DNA from: Peptostreptococcaceae bacterium
GTDB taxonomy: Bacteria > Bacillota > Clostridia > Peptostreptococcales > Anaerovoracaceae
Assembly (NCBI GenBank): GCA_016650175.1
Contig: JAENWG010000003.1
Location: 1 to 64,000 of the forward strand
Reading direction: 5' to 3'
Length of the DNA stretch: 64,000 nucleotides
A program made the translations under genes and the position numbers. The notes beneath the pieces were generated by a model. That model had not been told where the DNA came from and ran no database searches. It saw only the letters and a program-made list of their open reading frames with translations. Positions within the stretch are counted from its first letter, which is position 1; each line of letters opens with the position of its first letter. This document shows positions 1 to 8,045 of the stretch, in pieces.

Positions 1-20
1 AAAAAACATTTCACCTATGG

Positions 21-120
21 AAAGTTGCTTACAAAACGGGATTCTCGCTTACAAAACGGGAAAGTTGCTTACAAAACGGGACTCTCATTTTCAAAACGGG
101 ATTCTTGGCTTACAAACGGG
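21..120. repeat. 20-bp tandem repeat, five copies
   Basis: Five head-to-tail 20-bp units run from 21 to 120, and a partial sixth begins at 121. Each unit ends in a conserved CAAAACGGG-type core, usually preceded by TTA. The first half alternates between AAAGTTGC- and A(T/C)TCTC-like versions. The last full unit (101-120) has lost one A of the core. No coding gene overlaps it convincingly. Clustered repeats of this kind occur at the ends of some insertion sequences, for example multi-site IS21-type ends, but the rest of any element would lie left of the window. That identification is only an inference. Confidence 0.85.
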
Positions 121-230
121 ACTCTCATTTTACAATTGACCATAGAAGAATTTACTATTTTAGTTTAACTCACTTTTGTAGATTTGTGTTATCCAATTAT
201 TACATTAAGTGGCCTAATTGTGCAAAAAGC

Positions 231-256
231 AAAGATACCGCTGTCGCGGTATCTTC
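231..256 (-). terminator. Rho-independent terminator of the aminotransferase operon
   Basis: A perfect 10-bp stem (232-241 with 246-255) closes a TGTC tetraloop and contains GATACCGC/GCGGTATC. On the minus strand it lies 43 bp past the stop codon of the aminotransferase and is followed by a broken T-run. It is a good candidate end for the long minus-strand gene run. Confidence 0.7.
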
Positions 257-298
257 TAGTGTGTGTATGTATGTAACAAATCCGGAGATTCGAACAAC

Positions 299-1486
299 TT
301 ATTTATTATATGCTTCAAGTCCTAGCCTAATTAATTCAACGGCTCTCTTCATATCCTTTTGATTTAATACGTAAGCTATACGCATTTCATCTTTACCAAG
401 ACCTGGCGTAGCATAGAATCCTTCTGCTGGTGCGAACATAACAGTTTCACCATTATCTTCAAACTCTGTTAATAAGTATACAAGAAAGTCCTCTACGTTG
501 TCAACAGGAAGTTTAGCAGTCATGTAGAATGCACCACCTGGTTTCTGACAAACAACGCCAGGAATCTTCATAAGTTCTGCATATGCAACATCTCTTCTTC
601 CAACATATTCAGCCTTAGCTTCAACATAATATGACTGAGGAAGTCTGTATAGTGCTGCAGCACCAACTTGATCAATTGTAGGGATACAAAGTCTTCCCTG
701 AGCAATTTTTAGCATGCCTTGCATAAATTCTTTATTCTTAGATATAGCACAACCAACTCTAGCTCCACAAGCAGAAAATCTCTTTGAAACAGAATCAATA
801 ATAATTACTCTATCTTCATATTCTTTCATCATACCTAATGAAGTAACTTCTCTACCGTCGTATGCAAATTCTCTGTATACTTCGTCAGATATTATCCATA
901 AGTCATGTTCTTTAGCTATTTCACAGATAAGCTTCATCTCATCCATAGTTAAAACATTACCTGTAGGATTACCAGGATTTAGACAAACAATAGCTCTTGT
1001 CTTATCAGTAATACAAGCTTCTATTTGTTCTCTATTAGCATAATGATAACCATCTTCAGCTTTTGTAGTAATAGGTGCAACTTCTCCACCAGCACATTTA
1101 GCAAAAGTATGATAATTAGTATAGAAAGGTTCTGGTACTAATACTTCTTCGCCTTCATTTAAGATAGTTAAAAAAGTCATCGTTAAAGCTTCTGAACCAC
1201 CCATAGTAATCTGTACGTCATCGTTATTATAGTCCATACCATAAAGCTTCATATAGTCTACAATAGCACTTCTTAAAGATTCCAGACCTTGTGACTCCGC
1301 ATACGCAATTACCTTGCTATCGAAATTTCTGATAGCTTCCATAAAGCATGCTGGTGTTTCAACATCTGGTTGACCGATGTTTAGATGATAAACTTTCTTA
1401 CCTTCTTCTTCAGCTTTCTTTCCCATTGGATTGAATTTTCTAATAGGTGAAAATTGCATTTCATTTACTCTTTTTGTTAGTTTCAT
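299..1486 (-). CDS. Pyridoxal-phosphate aminotransferase, class I/II (AspC-like)
   Basis: A cytosolic fold-type I aminotransferase of 395 residues, the usual length. The PLP-binding signatures are visible: NPGNPTG near residue 170, SDEVYREFAYDG near 200, and SVSKRFSACGARVG near 232, whose lysine should form the Schiff base. A C-terminal arginine in the EMRIAYVL stretch is the usual carboxylate anchor. The start is supported by AAAGGAGA eight bases upstream. It lies 27 bp after tlyA and is probably the last gene of the dxs operon. The family includes aspartate, alanine and aromatic aminotransferases, and the substrate cannot be read from the sequence. Confidence 0.92.
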   Translation of the reverse strand: MKLTKRVNEMQFSPIRKFNPMGKKAEEEGKKVYHLNIGQPDVETPACFMEAIRNFDSKVIAYAESQGLESLRSAIVDYMKLYGMDYNNDDVQITMGGSEALTMTFLTILNEGEEVLVPEPFYTNYHTFAKCAGGEVAPITTKAEDGYHYANREQIEACITDKTRAIVCLNPGNPTGNVLTMDEMKLICEIAKEHDLWIISDEVYREFAYDGREVTSLGMMKEYEDRVIIIDSVSKRFSACGARVGCAISKNKEFMQGMLKIAQGRLCIPTIDQVGAAALYRLPQSYYVEAKAEYVGRRDVAYAELMKIPGVVCQKPGGAFYMTAKLPVDNVEDFLVYLLTEFEDNGETVMFAPAEGFYATPGLGKDEMRIAYVLNQKDMKRAVELIRLGLEAYNK

Positions 1487-1513
1487 AGTTAGTTTCTCCT
1501 TTAAATGAATAAA

Positions 1514-2308
1514 TTATATAAACTCCTTGTGAGAGCTATTTACTATTTCATCGATATCTATTATAACACCATCGTCAATTTTAGACAAACATAATAAATA
1601 TTCCACATTCCCCTTTGCTCCAGTAATCGGAGAAAACGTTAAACCGCAAGGAAAAAGTTTGTTTTCCTCAGCAAATTCCAGCACATTTTCAAGAACCTGC
1701 GTATGGACTTCTGGGTCTCTAATAATACCTTTTTTACCTACTTGATCCTTACCCGCTTCAAATTGAGGTTTAACAAGGCAAACAATCTTACCAGTTGCAT
1801 TAAGTACATTGTATGCAACAGGTAGTACAAGTCTAAGTGAAATGAACGATACATCAATACTTATAAAATCAATAGGTTCCTTAATTAAATCATAATCTAA
1901 ATATCTAATGTTAGTCTTTTCCATCACAACAACTCTATCATCAGTTCTAAGCTTGTACGCAAGTTGATTAGAACCAACGTCAATATCATACACCTTTTTT
2001 GCTCCATTTTGTAGCATACAGTCGGTGAAACCACCAGTTGAGGAACCAATATCCATGCAGATATTATCAGTCATATCTAACCGAAATGTGCTTAAAGCCT
2101 TACTCAGCTTATATCCACCTCTACCAACATATGGACACTCTTGACCTTTAACTGTAATCTCAACTTCAGGATCAAATCGAGTACCTGATTTATCTTCCCT
2201 ATTTCCGTTTATAAACACAAGTCCCGCCATAATAGTTCTTTTAGCTTTGTCTCTTGATGGAGAAAAGCCGTTATTTACAAGAAGTACATCCAGTCTCTCT
2301 TTTTTCAA
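1514..2308 (-). CDS. tlyA: TlyA-family rRNA 2'-O-methyltransferase / hemolysin A
   Basis: 264 residues. An N-terminal S4 RNA-binding domain (about residues 1-60, opening KKERLDVLLVNNG) is followed by an FtsJ-like SAM methyltransferase domain with CMDIGSSTGGFTDCML near residue 85. TlyA proteins methylate cytidine 2'-OH in 16S and/or 23S rRNA; the haemolysin name is historical. The start codon is TTG at 2308, inside the end of dxs (38-bp overlap), with AAAGGAGC about 12 bases upstream. The dxs-tlyA order is common in Clostridia and Bacilli and points to translational coupling. Confidence 0.93.
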   Translation of the reverse strand: MKKERLDVLLVNNGFSPSRDKAKRTIMAGLVFINGNREDKSGTRFDPEVEITVKGQECPYVGRGGYKLSKALSTFRLDMTDNICMDIGSSTGGFTDCMLQNGAKKVYDIDVGSNQLAYKLRTDDRVVVMEKTNIRYLDYDLIKEPIDFISIDVSFISLRLVLPVAYNVLNATGKIVCLVKPQFEAGKDQVGKKGIIRDPEVHTQVLENVLEFAEENKLFPCGLTFSPITGAKGNVEYLLCLSKIDDGVIIDIDEIVNSSHKEFI

Positions 2309-4130
2309 AGTAATCTCTTGCTCCTTTCACAATAGAATCACTAGTAAGTCCTAATTCTTCTCTAAGTTCATCAACACTTCCGTGTTCAATAAATCTATCT
2401 GGAATACCTAGCGTTATCGTTGGTATTTCAGTTATCATATTAAACCTCTCTCCGAAGCCTCCACTTAAAGAACCGTCTTCAATAGTAATATATAACTTAG
2501 AATCAATACTAGGTACAAGTACTGGCTTAATAGAACAAACATTAACAACACCTGTATCATATCCTTGTTTACCCAGTTTATCAGATGCTTCAATTGCAAT
2601 ATCAAGCATACTTCCTACTGCAAATATTGTTAAATCTTTACCCTCTTTAAGAGTAATATTATTACCATTAAATTTTCTAAGTCTCAGATGATTAGATACT
2701 GAAGTACCACGTGGATATCTAATAGCTACAGGACCATCTAGTTTTACTGCATAGTCAAGCATCTCTTCGAGCTGCTTTCCGTCGCAAGGAGAAAGAATTG
2801 TCATATTAGGAATCATAGATAAATACGAAATATCATATTGCCCATGATGAGTTTCACCATCAGCGCCGACAAGACCTGCTCTGTCTACTGCAAATATGAC
2901 ATGCAAATTTTGTAGTGCAACATCTTCAATAATTTGGTCAAAACTCCTTTGAAGAAAGGTAGAATAAATAGCAACAACTGGAAGCTTACCAGCTTTGGCA
3001 AGGCCTGCAGCAAAAGTAACACCATGCTGCTCAGCAAGCCCTACATCAAAAGTTCTCTCAGGGAATCTTTCATGCATATATGTTAAACCAGTAGCCGCAC
3101 CCATCGCGGCAGTAATTGCAACAATATCTTTATTTTCTTCTGCAAGTTTAAGAAGTTTTTTTCCAAAAACTTCAGAATATGAATCTATAGTTTTAGATAA
3201 TGGTTTTCCTGTCTCTGTATCAAAAGCTGAAATTCCATGGAATCTCTTAGGATACTTCTCAGCCCAATAATATCCTTTACCTTTTTTCGTAATAACATGT
3301 ATAAGCGTAGGACCTTTTACTTTGTTAGCTATTTCCATAGCTTCCATAAGCTTTTCTATATTATGACCATCAATTGGTCCTATATATTCAACTCCCATTT
3401 CCTCAATAAAAACACCTTGGCTATATAGTGAATATTTAAGTAAATCCTTTTGTACGCTAATAGTAGATTTAATACCTTTACCAACTACAGGAACATTATC
3501 TAAGAAAGTCTTAACATTATCTTTAGCAGAAAGATAATCTTTAGAAGCTCTCAGTTTACTTAGATGCAAGGAAAGGCTCCCTATATTTTTAGAAATAGAC
3601 ATGCCGTTATCATTAAGAATAATCTTAATATTCTTATTACAAGTACCTATGTTGTTTAGCGCTTCATAAGCCATACCACCTGTCATAGAACCATCGCCAA
3701 TTACAGCAATTACCTCATAGTCATCACCATCTAAATCCCTAGCAGTAGCCATACCCATAGCAGCGCTAAGAGATGTGGTACTGTGACCTGTTTCATAAGC
3801 ATCATGCACGCTTTCTTTTCCCTTCGGAAAACCAGAAAGCCCTTTATATTTTCTTAAACTATCAAACTCTGCTGCTCTACCAGTTAGTATCTTATGAACA
3901 TACGATTGATGACCTACATCAAAGATAAACTTATCTGTAGGAGAATTGTACATTTTATGCATCGCAATAGTAAGTTCAACCACACCAAGATTAGAAGCTA
4001 AATGTCCTCCAGTTTTAGAGACCGATTCAATTAGAAAACTCCTAATTTCATCAGACAAAAGCTCCATATCATGAACATCCATCTGCTGTAGTTTTTCAAG
4101 CAAATTATTATCCTTAAGATTAATACTCAT
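2271..4130 (-). CDS. dxs: 1-deoxy-D-xylulose-5-phosphate synthase
   Basis: A thiamine-diphosphate enzyme that condenses pyruvate and glyceraldehyde-3-phosphate, the first step of the MEP isoprenoid route. The 619 residues match the family. Visible features are FDVGHQSYVHKILTGR near 69, the ThDP/Mg motif GDGSMTGGMAYEALNN near 144, and the transketolase-type pyrimidine domain with DVGLAEQHGVTFAAGLAKAG near 365. The start overlaps the ispA stop by one base (TAATG), so the two are coupled. With ispA next to it, the cluster makes isoprenoid precursors, presumably for undecaprenyl carriers and quinone-free lipids. Confidence 0.97.
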   Translation of the reverse strand: MSINLKDNNLLEKLQQMDVHDMELLSDEIRSFLIESVSKTGGHLASNLGVVELTIAMHKMYNSPTDKFIFDVGHQSYVHKILTGRAAEFDSLRKYKGLSGFPKGKESVHDAYETGHSTTSLSAAMGMATARDLDGDDYEVIAVIGDGSMTGGMAYEALNNIGTCNKNIKIILNDNGMSISKNIGSLSLHLSKLRASKDYLSAKDNVKTFLDNVPVVGKGIKSTISVQKDLLKYSLYSQGVFIEEMGVEYIGPIDGHNIEKLMEAMEIANKVKGPTLIHVITKKGKGYYWAEKYPKRFHGISAFDTETGKPLSKTIDSYSEVFGKKLLKLAEENKDIVAITAAMGAATGLTYMHERFPERTFDVGLAEQHGVTFAAGLAKAGKLPVVAIYSTFLQRSFDQIIEDVALQNLHVIFAVDRAGLVGADGETHHGQYDISYLSMIPNMTILSPCDGKQLEEMLDYAVKLDGPVAIRYPRGTSVSNHLRLRKFNGNNITLKEGKDLTIFAVGSMLDIAIEASDKLGKQGYDTGVVNVCSIKPVLVPSIDSKLYITIEDGSLSGGFGERFNMITEIPTITLGIPDRFIEHGSVDELREELGLTSDSIVKGARDYFEKRETGCTSCK

Positions 4131-5023
4131 TATTTAGTTCTCGACTTTAAATTTAATGCTACATCTCTAAATATTTCAGCATTATCATAGTAACATTCTA
4201 TAGAATTAACAGCCTTAGAAATAAGTTCATCAAGCTTCTCATAAGCAGCATCTAGTCCGTTTACGGAAACATAACTGCTTTTGCCTCTTTTTAAATCAAC
4301 ATTAGGGTTCTTACCCATTTCTTCAGCATTTCCGATTACATCTAAAATATCATCTGAAATCTGATAAGCAAGACCGTAATATTCGGCAAAAGTAGTAAGT
4401 CTTTCAAATTCAGAATCTTTAGCTCCGCCAAGATAAAGGCCTGCTCTTACAGCTGCCGCAATTAAAGCTCCTGTTTTATTTACATGTATATAGTCAAGCA
4501 TTTCGTTAGAACATACTTTGTTTTCATTTTCAATATCAGAAGCTTGACCAGCGATCATGCCTCTAATTCCTGATCCCTTTGCAATCGTAAGTCCTGCATT
4601 AACTTTGCAACTTAGACATTCCGGTGTATCAAAATAATAAATTAAGTCTTTATACATTACTTCGTACGCAGTATTTAGTAGAGCATCACCCGCTAATATT
4701 GCCATGCCTTCACCATATACTTTATGATTGGTAGGTTTACCTCTTCTTAATTCATCATCATCCATACCTGGAAGATCATCATGAATTAAAGAATATGTAT
4801 GAATATACTCAATAGCACAAGCATAAGGAAGTGCACTTTTAATTTCTCCACCAGCAAACTCACAAGCTGCAAGAAGAAGAACAGGTCTTAATCTTTTGCC
4901 TCCATTAGTAATACTGTATTTAACCGCATCATATAAAGTATCACTTTTTGTGTCTATTGGAGGGATAAAATCCATAATATGTTTTTCAATAATGTCGTAA
5001 TACTCCTGATAACTATCTTTCAT
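4130..5023 (-). CDS. ispA: Polyprenyl (farnesyl/geranyl) diphosphate synthase
   Basis: A trans-isoprenyl diphosphate synthase of about 297 residues. It carries both aspartate-rich motifs: DDLPGMDDDELRRGKPTNH (chain-elongation site) and DDILDVIG. A longer reading frame opens at 5071, but ATG at 5023 is preferred because AAGAGGTGG sits six bases upstream. The upstream frame would overlap xseB by almost 60 bp. The chosen start overlaps xseB by 11 bp, and the stop overlaps dxs by one base. The likely product is farnesyl or geranyl diphosphate; exact chain length cannot be read. Confidence 0.93.
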   Translation of the reverse strand: MKDSYQEYYDIIEKHIMDFIPPIDTKSDTLYDAVKYSITNGGKRLRPVLLLAACEFAGGEIKSALPYACAIEYIHTYSLIHDDLPGMDDDELRRGKPTNHKVYGEGMAILAGDALLNTAYEVMYKDLIYYFDTPECLSCKVNAGLTIAKGSGIRGMIAGQASDIENENKVCSNEMLDYIHVNKTGALIAAAVRAGLYLGGAKDSEFERLTTFAEYYGLAYQISDDILDVIGNAEEMGKNPNVDLKRGKSSYVSVNGLDAAYEKLDELISKAVNSIECYYDNAEIFRDVALNLKSRTK

Positions 5024-5216
5024 TCTCATCCACCTCTTTTTCGTAAATTTCAATTTTTTGACTAGCTTCATTTAATATTTCATTACAGTATTTATATTCA
5101 TTCATACCTTTTTCAAACTGCTTAAGAGATTCTTCAATAGTAGTATTGTTATCTCTAATGCTGTCAGCTGCTTCTCTTAAATTCATTAGAGCTTCTTCAA
5201 AAGTTTTTTCTTTCAA
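5013..5216 (-). CDS. xseB: Exodeoxyribonuclease VII small subunit
   Basis: A short 67-residue acidic helical protein, typical for XseB. It opens with TFEEALMNLREAADSIR and has the characteristic LxxFExGMxxYxxC pattern (LKQFEKGMNEYKYCNEIL). Several copies decorate one XseA to form ExoVII, which degrades single-stranded DNA from both ends. It starts two bases after xseA stops and overlaps ispA. Confidence 0.93.
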   Translation of the reverse strand: MKEKTFEEALMNLREAADSIRDNNTTIEESLKQFEKGMNEYKYCNEILNEASQKIEIYEKEVDENER

Positions 5217-5218
5217 AA

Positions 5219-6364
5219 CTAACTCCTTTCCTTAGACATGATTTTAGCCTTAGCTTTACCATCTTTTAATACAATGTTATATATATCATCCACAGTTAAA
5301 CCCTCCACTGATTTAACAATATTATCATCTTCTTTAGTAATTATAGCATATCCATGGCCCAAAATATTAAGTGGATTGTTTTCCGTTAAAACTATTTTAG
5401 CATTTTCTATAGCCTTTTCCTGATTAACAACCTTGTTTCTTAGACCAAGAATCATGGAGTTATAGTAAGAATTAGCCTTTTCACTGTTTAATTCTTCTAT
5501 ATTTGATAGTTTAATAACCATATCAGAGATTAACCGATAAATATTATCTTTAACTTCTTCAACATCATATACTGCTATATTTGCTGCTGCTGTTGGAGTC
5601 TCCGCCCTAACATCCGCAACAAAATCTGCTATTGTAAAGTCGGACTCATGTCCTACGGCAGATATGATAGGGATTTTTGATTTAAAGATTTCAATTGCAA
5701 CCATTTCATCATTAAAACATTCCAAATCATCTTTAGCGCCGCCACCTCTGCCTACTATTAAAACATCAATTTGTTTTTCAGTTTCAGATACAAGATTTGC
5801 TAATTTAATATTATCAGCAATGCTTCTAGGCGCATCAAGCCCTTGAACAAGCGTATGAAATATAAGGATGTCAACTAAGTTATTCTTTTCCTTAATAATT
5901 CGCTTAATATCCTCAATTGCAGCACCAGTAGCTGAAGTAAGAACTCCCACTCTTTTCGGAAACTCAGGAAGAGATTTTTTATGCTCTAAGTCAAAGAGTC
6001 CAAGCTTTTCAAGCTTTTCCTTAAGATCATTAAAAGCCTTAGCTAAATCACCACCGCCCATAACTTCAGCACTTCTAACATTAATAGAATAAGTACCGCC
6101 CTTGTTATATATATTAATACTGCCTGAGACTATAATCTCATCGCCTTCATTAAGTTTAACCTTAATATTATTTACATTACTTCTCCAAATAGCACAATTT
6201 ACTTTACCTTTAGCATCAATTAAAGAAAAATATATGTGACCTGACTTATGGTAATTAAGCCCTGATATTTCACCTTTAATGTTCATGTTATTTAAAAGAG
6301 GATCAGTAATAAGTACTCTTTCAATATATCCATTTAATTGAGATACCGATATAGCATTAGCCAT
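5219..6364 (-). CDS. xseA: Exodeoxyribonuclease VII large subunit
   Basis: Catalytic ExoVII subunit of 381 residues, somewhat shorter than the roughly 450 of E. coli or Bacillus. The N-terminal OB-fold spans roughly residues 1-100 (SVSQLNGYIERVL, then SGLNYHKSGHIYFSLID). The catalytic domain has RVGVLTSATGAAIEDI near 141 and VGRGGGAKDDLECFNDE near 203. GHESDFTIADFVADVRAETP follows near 240. The central coiled coil is short, which accounts for the reduced length. It overlaps the TsaD-like gene by 8 bp. Confidence 0.95.
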   Translation of the reverse strand: MANAISVSQLNGYIERVLITDPLLNNMNIKGEISGLNYHKSGHIYFSLIDAKGKVNCAIWRSNVNNIKVKLNEGDEIIVSGSINIYNKGGTYSINVRSAEVMGGGDLAKAFNDLKEKLEKLGLFDLEHKKSLPEFPKRVGVLTSATGAAIEDIKRIIKEKNNLVDILIFHTLVQGLDAPRSIADNIKLANLVSETEKQIDVLIVGRGGGAKDDLECFNDEMVAIEIFKSKIPIISAVGHESDFTIADFVADVRAETPTAAANIAVYDVEEVKDNIYRLISDMVIKLSNIEELNSEKANSYYNSMILGLRNKVVNQEKAIENAKIVLTENNPLNILGHGYAIITKEDDNIVKSVEGLTVDDIYNIVLKDGKAKAKIMSKERS

Positions 6365-7286
6365 TGTTAGTACCTCCTAAAAGAGCAATTCCTACAGCAT
6401 TATCTCCTGATAATTCAGGAGCTCCAAAATATATGTTGGCTTCTACTTTGCCTGGCAAATAGCTTCTAATAAATTCACTAGAAGATACTCCACCTGTAAA
6501 GATGAAATCATTAATTAAATACCTATCAGATAAATATTTAGTTTCGTTAATCAAAAGTTCAGCTATAGCCTTAAACATTCCCGGAATCATTTCATTAGCA
6601 AGGTTACCTTCTATTGCTTTCATACACTGAGTTTCTATTCCTGACAAATTAAAGAAACCTTCATCTAGTCTAACTGCCGTAGGATTAATAAGGGCTTCAT
6701 TACATGTAGCAATCTTATCCATTTCTTTTCCTGCAGGAAAATCCATTCCAAGTTTAACACCAACTCTGTCTATTAGCTGCCCTATTGCAATATCCTTAGT
6801 TCCACCTATTATTTCAATTTTACCATTATTCACAAGTAAAGCTTCAGTAGTCCCTCCGCTTAGGTGATAAGCAATAAATTTATCCTTATTCTTAATATCT
6901 GAATACTCTTTAATTGCTTTAATATGACCCTCCTGATGAGAAAATCTTCTAAGGGGAACACCAAGCGCAGAAGACATTATAACTGCAGCGTTTTCACCTG
7001 CTCTAAATACTGGCATATATGAGCCTTCAACAGATCTAGGTCTAGTTGATACGCTTACTCTTTTAATGTTTTTTCTTATCTCTTCATCATTTAATACTTT
7101 GAATAACATATTAGGCAAATCATTGCTATGCTTAAAAAAGGCATCCGATTGTCTAAGCCCTTTTTCTCCCTTAGGTACATCTAGAAGCTTTGAATCGTTA
7201 ACCAAAATGTTACCATCATAATCAACTACTGCAATTGATGTCTTGTAGTTTGATGTATCTATTCCCAGTATTAAATCTTTATTCAT
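6357..7286 (-). CDS. TsaD/Gcp paralogue (peptidase M22 family)
   Basis: A 309-residue ASKHA-fold protein related to TsaD (formerly O-sialoglycoprotein endopeptidase). It begins LILGIDTSNYKTSIAVVD (phosphate-binding loop) and keeps an HxxxH metal motif as HQEGH near residue 107. LSGGTTEALLV follows near 143, and a C-terminal FTGGVSSSEFIRSYL is present. It is shorter and more divergent than true TsaD, the tRNA t6A synthase. From family knowledge, clostridia often carry such a second copy between nusB and xseA beside a canonical tsaD elsewhere. Its role is not established. It is tightly packed with nusB (1 bp) and overlaps xseA. Confidence 0.85.
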   Translation of the reverse strand: MNKDLILGIDTSNYKTSIAVVDYDGNILVNDSKLLDVPKGEKGLRQSDAFFKHSNDLPNMLFKVLNDEEIRKNIKRVSVSTRPRSVEGSYMPVFRAGENAAVIMSSALGVPLRRFSHQEGHIKAIKEYSDIKNKDKFIAYHLSGGTTEALLVNNGKIEIIGGTKDIAIGQLIDRVGVKLGMDFPAGKEMDKIATCNEALINPTAVRLDEGFFNLSGIETQCMKAIEGNLANEMIPGMFKAIAELLINETKYLSDRYLINDFIFTGGVSSSEFIRSYLPGKVEANIYFGAPELSGDNAVGIALLGGTNNG

Positions 7287-7287
7287 G

Positions 7288-7686
7288 CTATTTACTTCTC
7301 ACTACTTGTCCAAGTAATGCATTAACAAAACCTTTAGACTTATCAGTACCGTACATTTTAGCTAGTTCTACTGCTTCATTTATCGATACAGCTTCAGGTA
7401 CATCATCTAAATAAAGAATCTCACACAAAGCAACCCTAAGTATAGCTACATCGGTTTTCGGAATTCTTGCTACCTTACGGTTTTTACTATTATCCTTAAT
7501 CGTTTTATCAATTGCTTTTATATGTATCTTAATGTTTTCAAGGATATCCATAACTCTAGGATAATTTCTGAAATCTTCAGTAATATCTGTTGCCACAAGC
7601 ATTTCATAATCAAAGTTATTATTTGCATCCATTTGGAAAACAAGTTTCATCGCAAGTTCTCTTGCATCTCTTATACTCTTTGCCAT
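7288..7686 (-). CDS. nusB: Transcription antitermination factor NusB
   Basis: 132 residues, all-helical. It starts with the family signature ARELAMKLVFQMD and ends with the conserved PEAVSINEAVELAKMYGTDKSKGFVNALLG stretch (about residues 96-127). NusB, with NusE/S10, binds boxA RNA and prevents premature termination of rRNA transcription. The start overlaps the stop of the Asp23 gene by one base. The asp23-nusB-xseA-xseB-ispA-dxs order is conserved in Firmicutes. Confidence 0.96.
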   Translation of the reverse strand: MAKSIRDARELAMKLVFQMDANNNFDYEMLVATDITEDFRNYPRVMDILENIKIHIKAIDKTIKDNSKNRKVARIPKTDVAILRVALCEILYLDDVPEAVSINEAVELAKMYGTDKSKGFVNALLGQVVRSK

Positions 7687-8042
7687 TATCTCTTCTCTAC
7701 ACCTTCAACACTAATATTAACTGCTTGAATCTTAAGACCAGTGCTTGCTTCTACAACTTCTTTTACCTTTGATTGAATCTCAAAAGCAACCTGCGGAATA
7801 TTAACACCATATTTAACAACAATATGAACATCAATTGATACCACATTATCATCTCTAACAACTTTAATGCCTTGATTCGTAGATTCTCTTCCTAATATAT
7901 TCTTTGAAAAACTCTCAGTAATTCCGCCTACTAGTCTGCTAACTCCATCTGTTTTAGTAATTTCATCAGCTGTATATTGAATAATTACTTCATCTTCGAT
8001 TGTAAGTTCTCCACCGTTTATATCTTCATTTTGACTATCCAT
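7686..8042 (-). CDS. Asp23/Gls24 family envelope stress protein
   Basis: 118 residues belonging to the Asp23 (DUF322) family. Typical segments are GGELTIEDEVIIQYTADEI near the N-terminus, the GVSRLVGG loop near residue 36, and VKYGVNIPQVAFEIQSKVK near 78. Staphylococcal Asp23 is an abundant protein tethered near the membrane and linked to cell-wall stress. This is the small version found upstream of nusB in Bacillus (YqhY-like), implicated in fatty-acid metabolism control. The function here is by family only. Confidence 0.9.
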   Translation of the reverse strand: MDSQNEDINGGELTIEDEVIIQYTADEITKTDGVSRLVGGITESFSKNILGRESTNQGIKVVRDDNVVSIDVHIVVKYGVNIPQVAFEIQSKVKEVVEASTGLKIQAVNISVEGVEKR

Positions 8043-8045
8043 AAG

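Noticed and set aside
1..140. CRISPR array
   Set aside because: The period is only 20 bp and the units are contiguous with no separate spacers; no cas genes are in the window.
105..362. 85-codon plus-strand frame at the left edge
   Set aside because: It runs through the tandem repeat, the terminator hairpin and the 3' end of the aminotransferase, and has no ribosome site or recognisable content.
5024..5071. Longer N-terminus for the polyprenyl synthase
   Set aside because: The added 16 residues overlap xseB, are lysine-rich and unlike the family, and the ATG at 5023 has a clear ribosome site.
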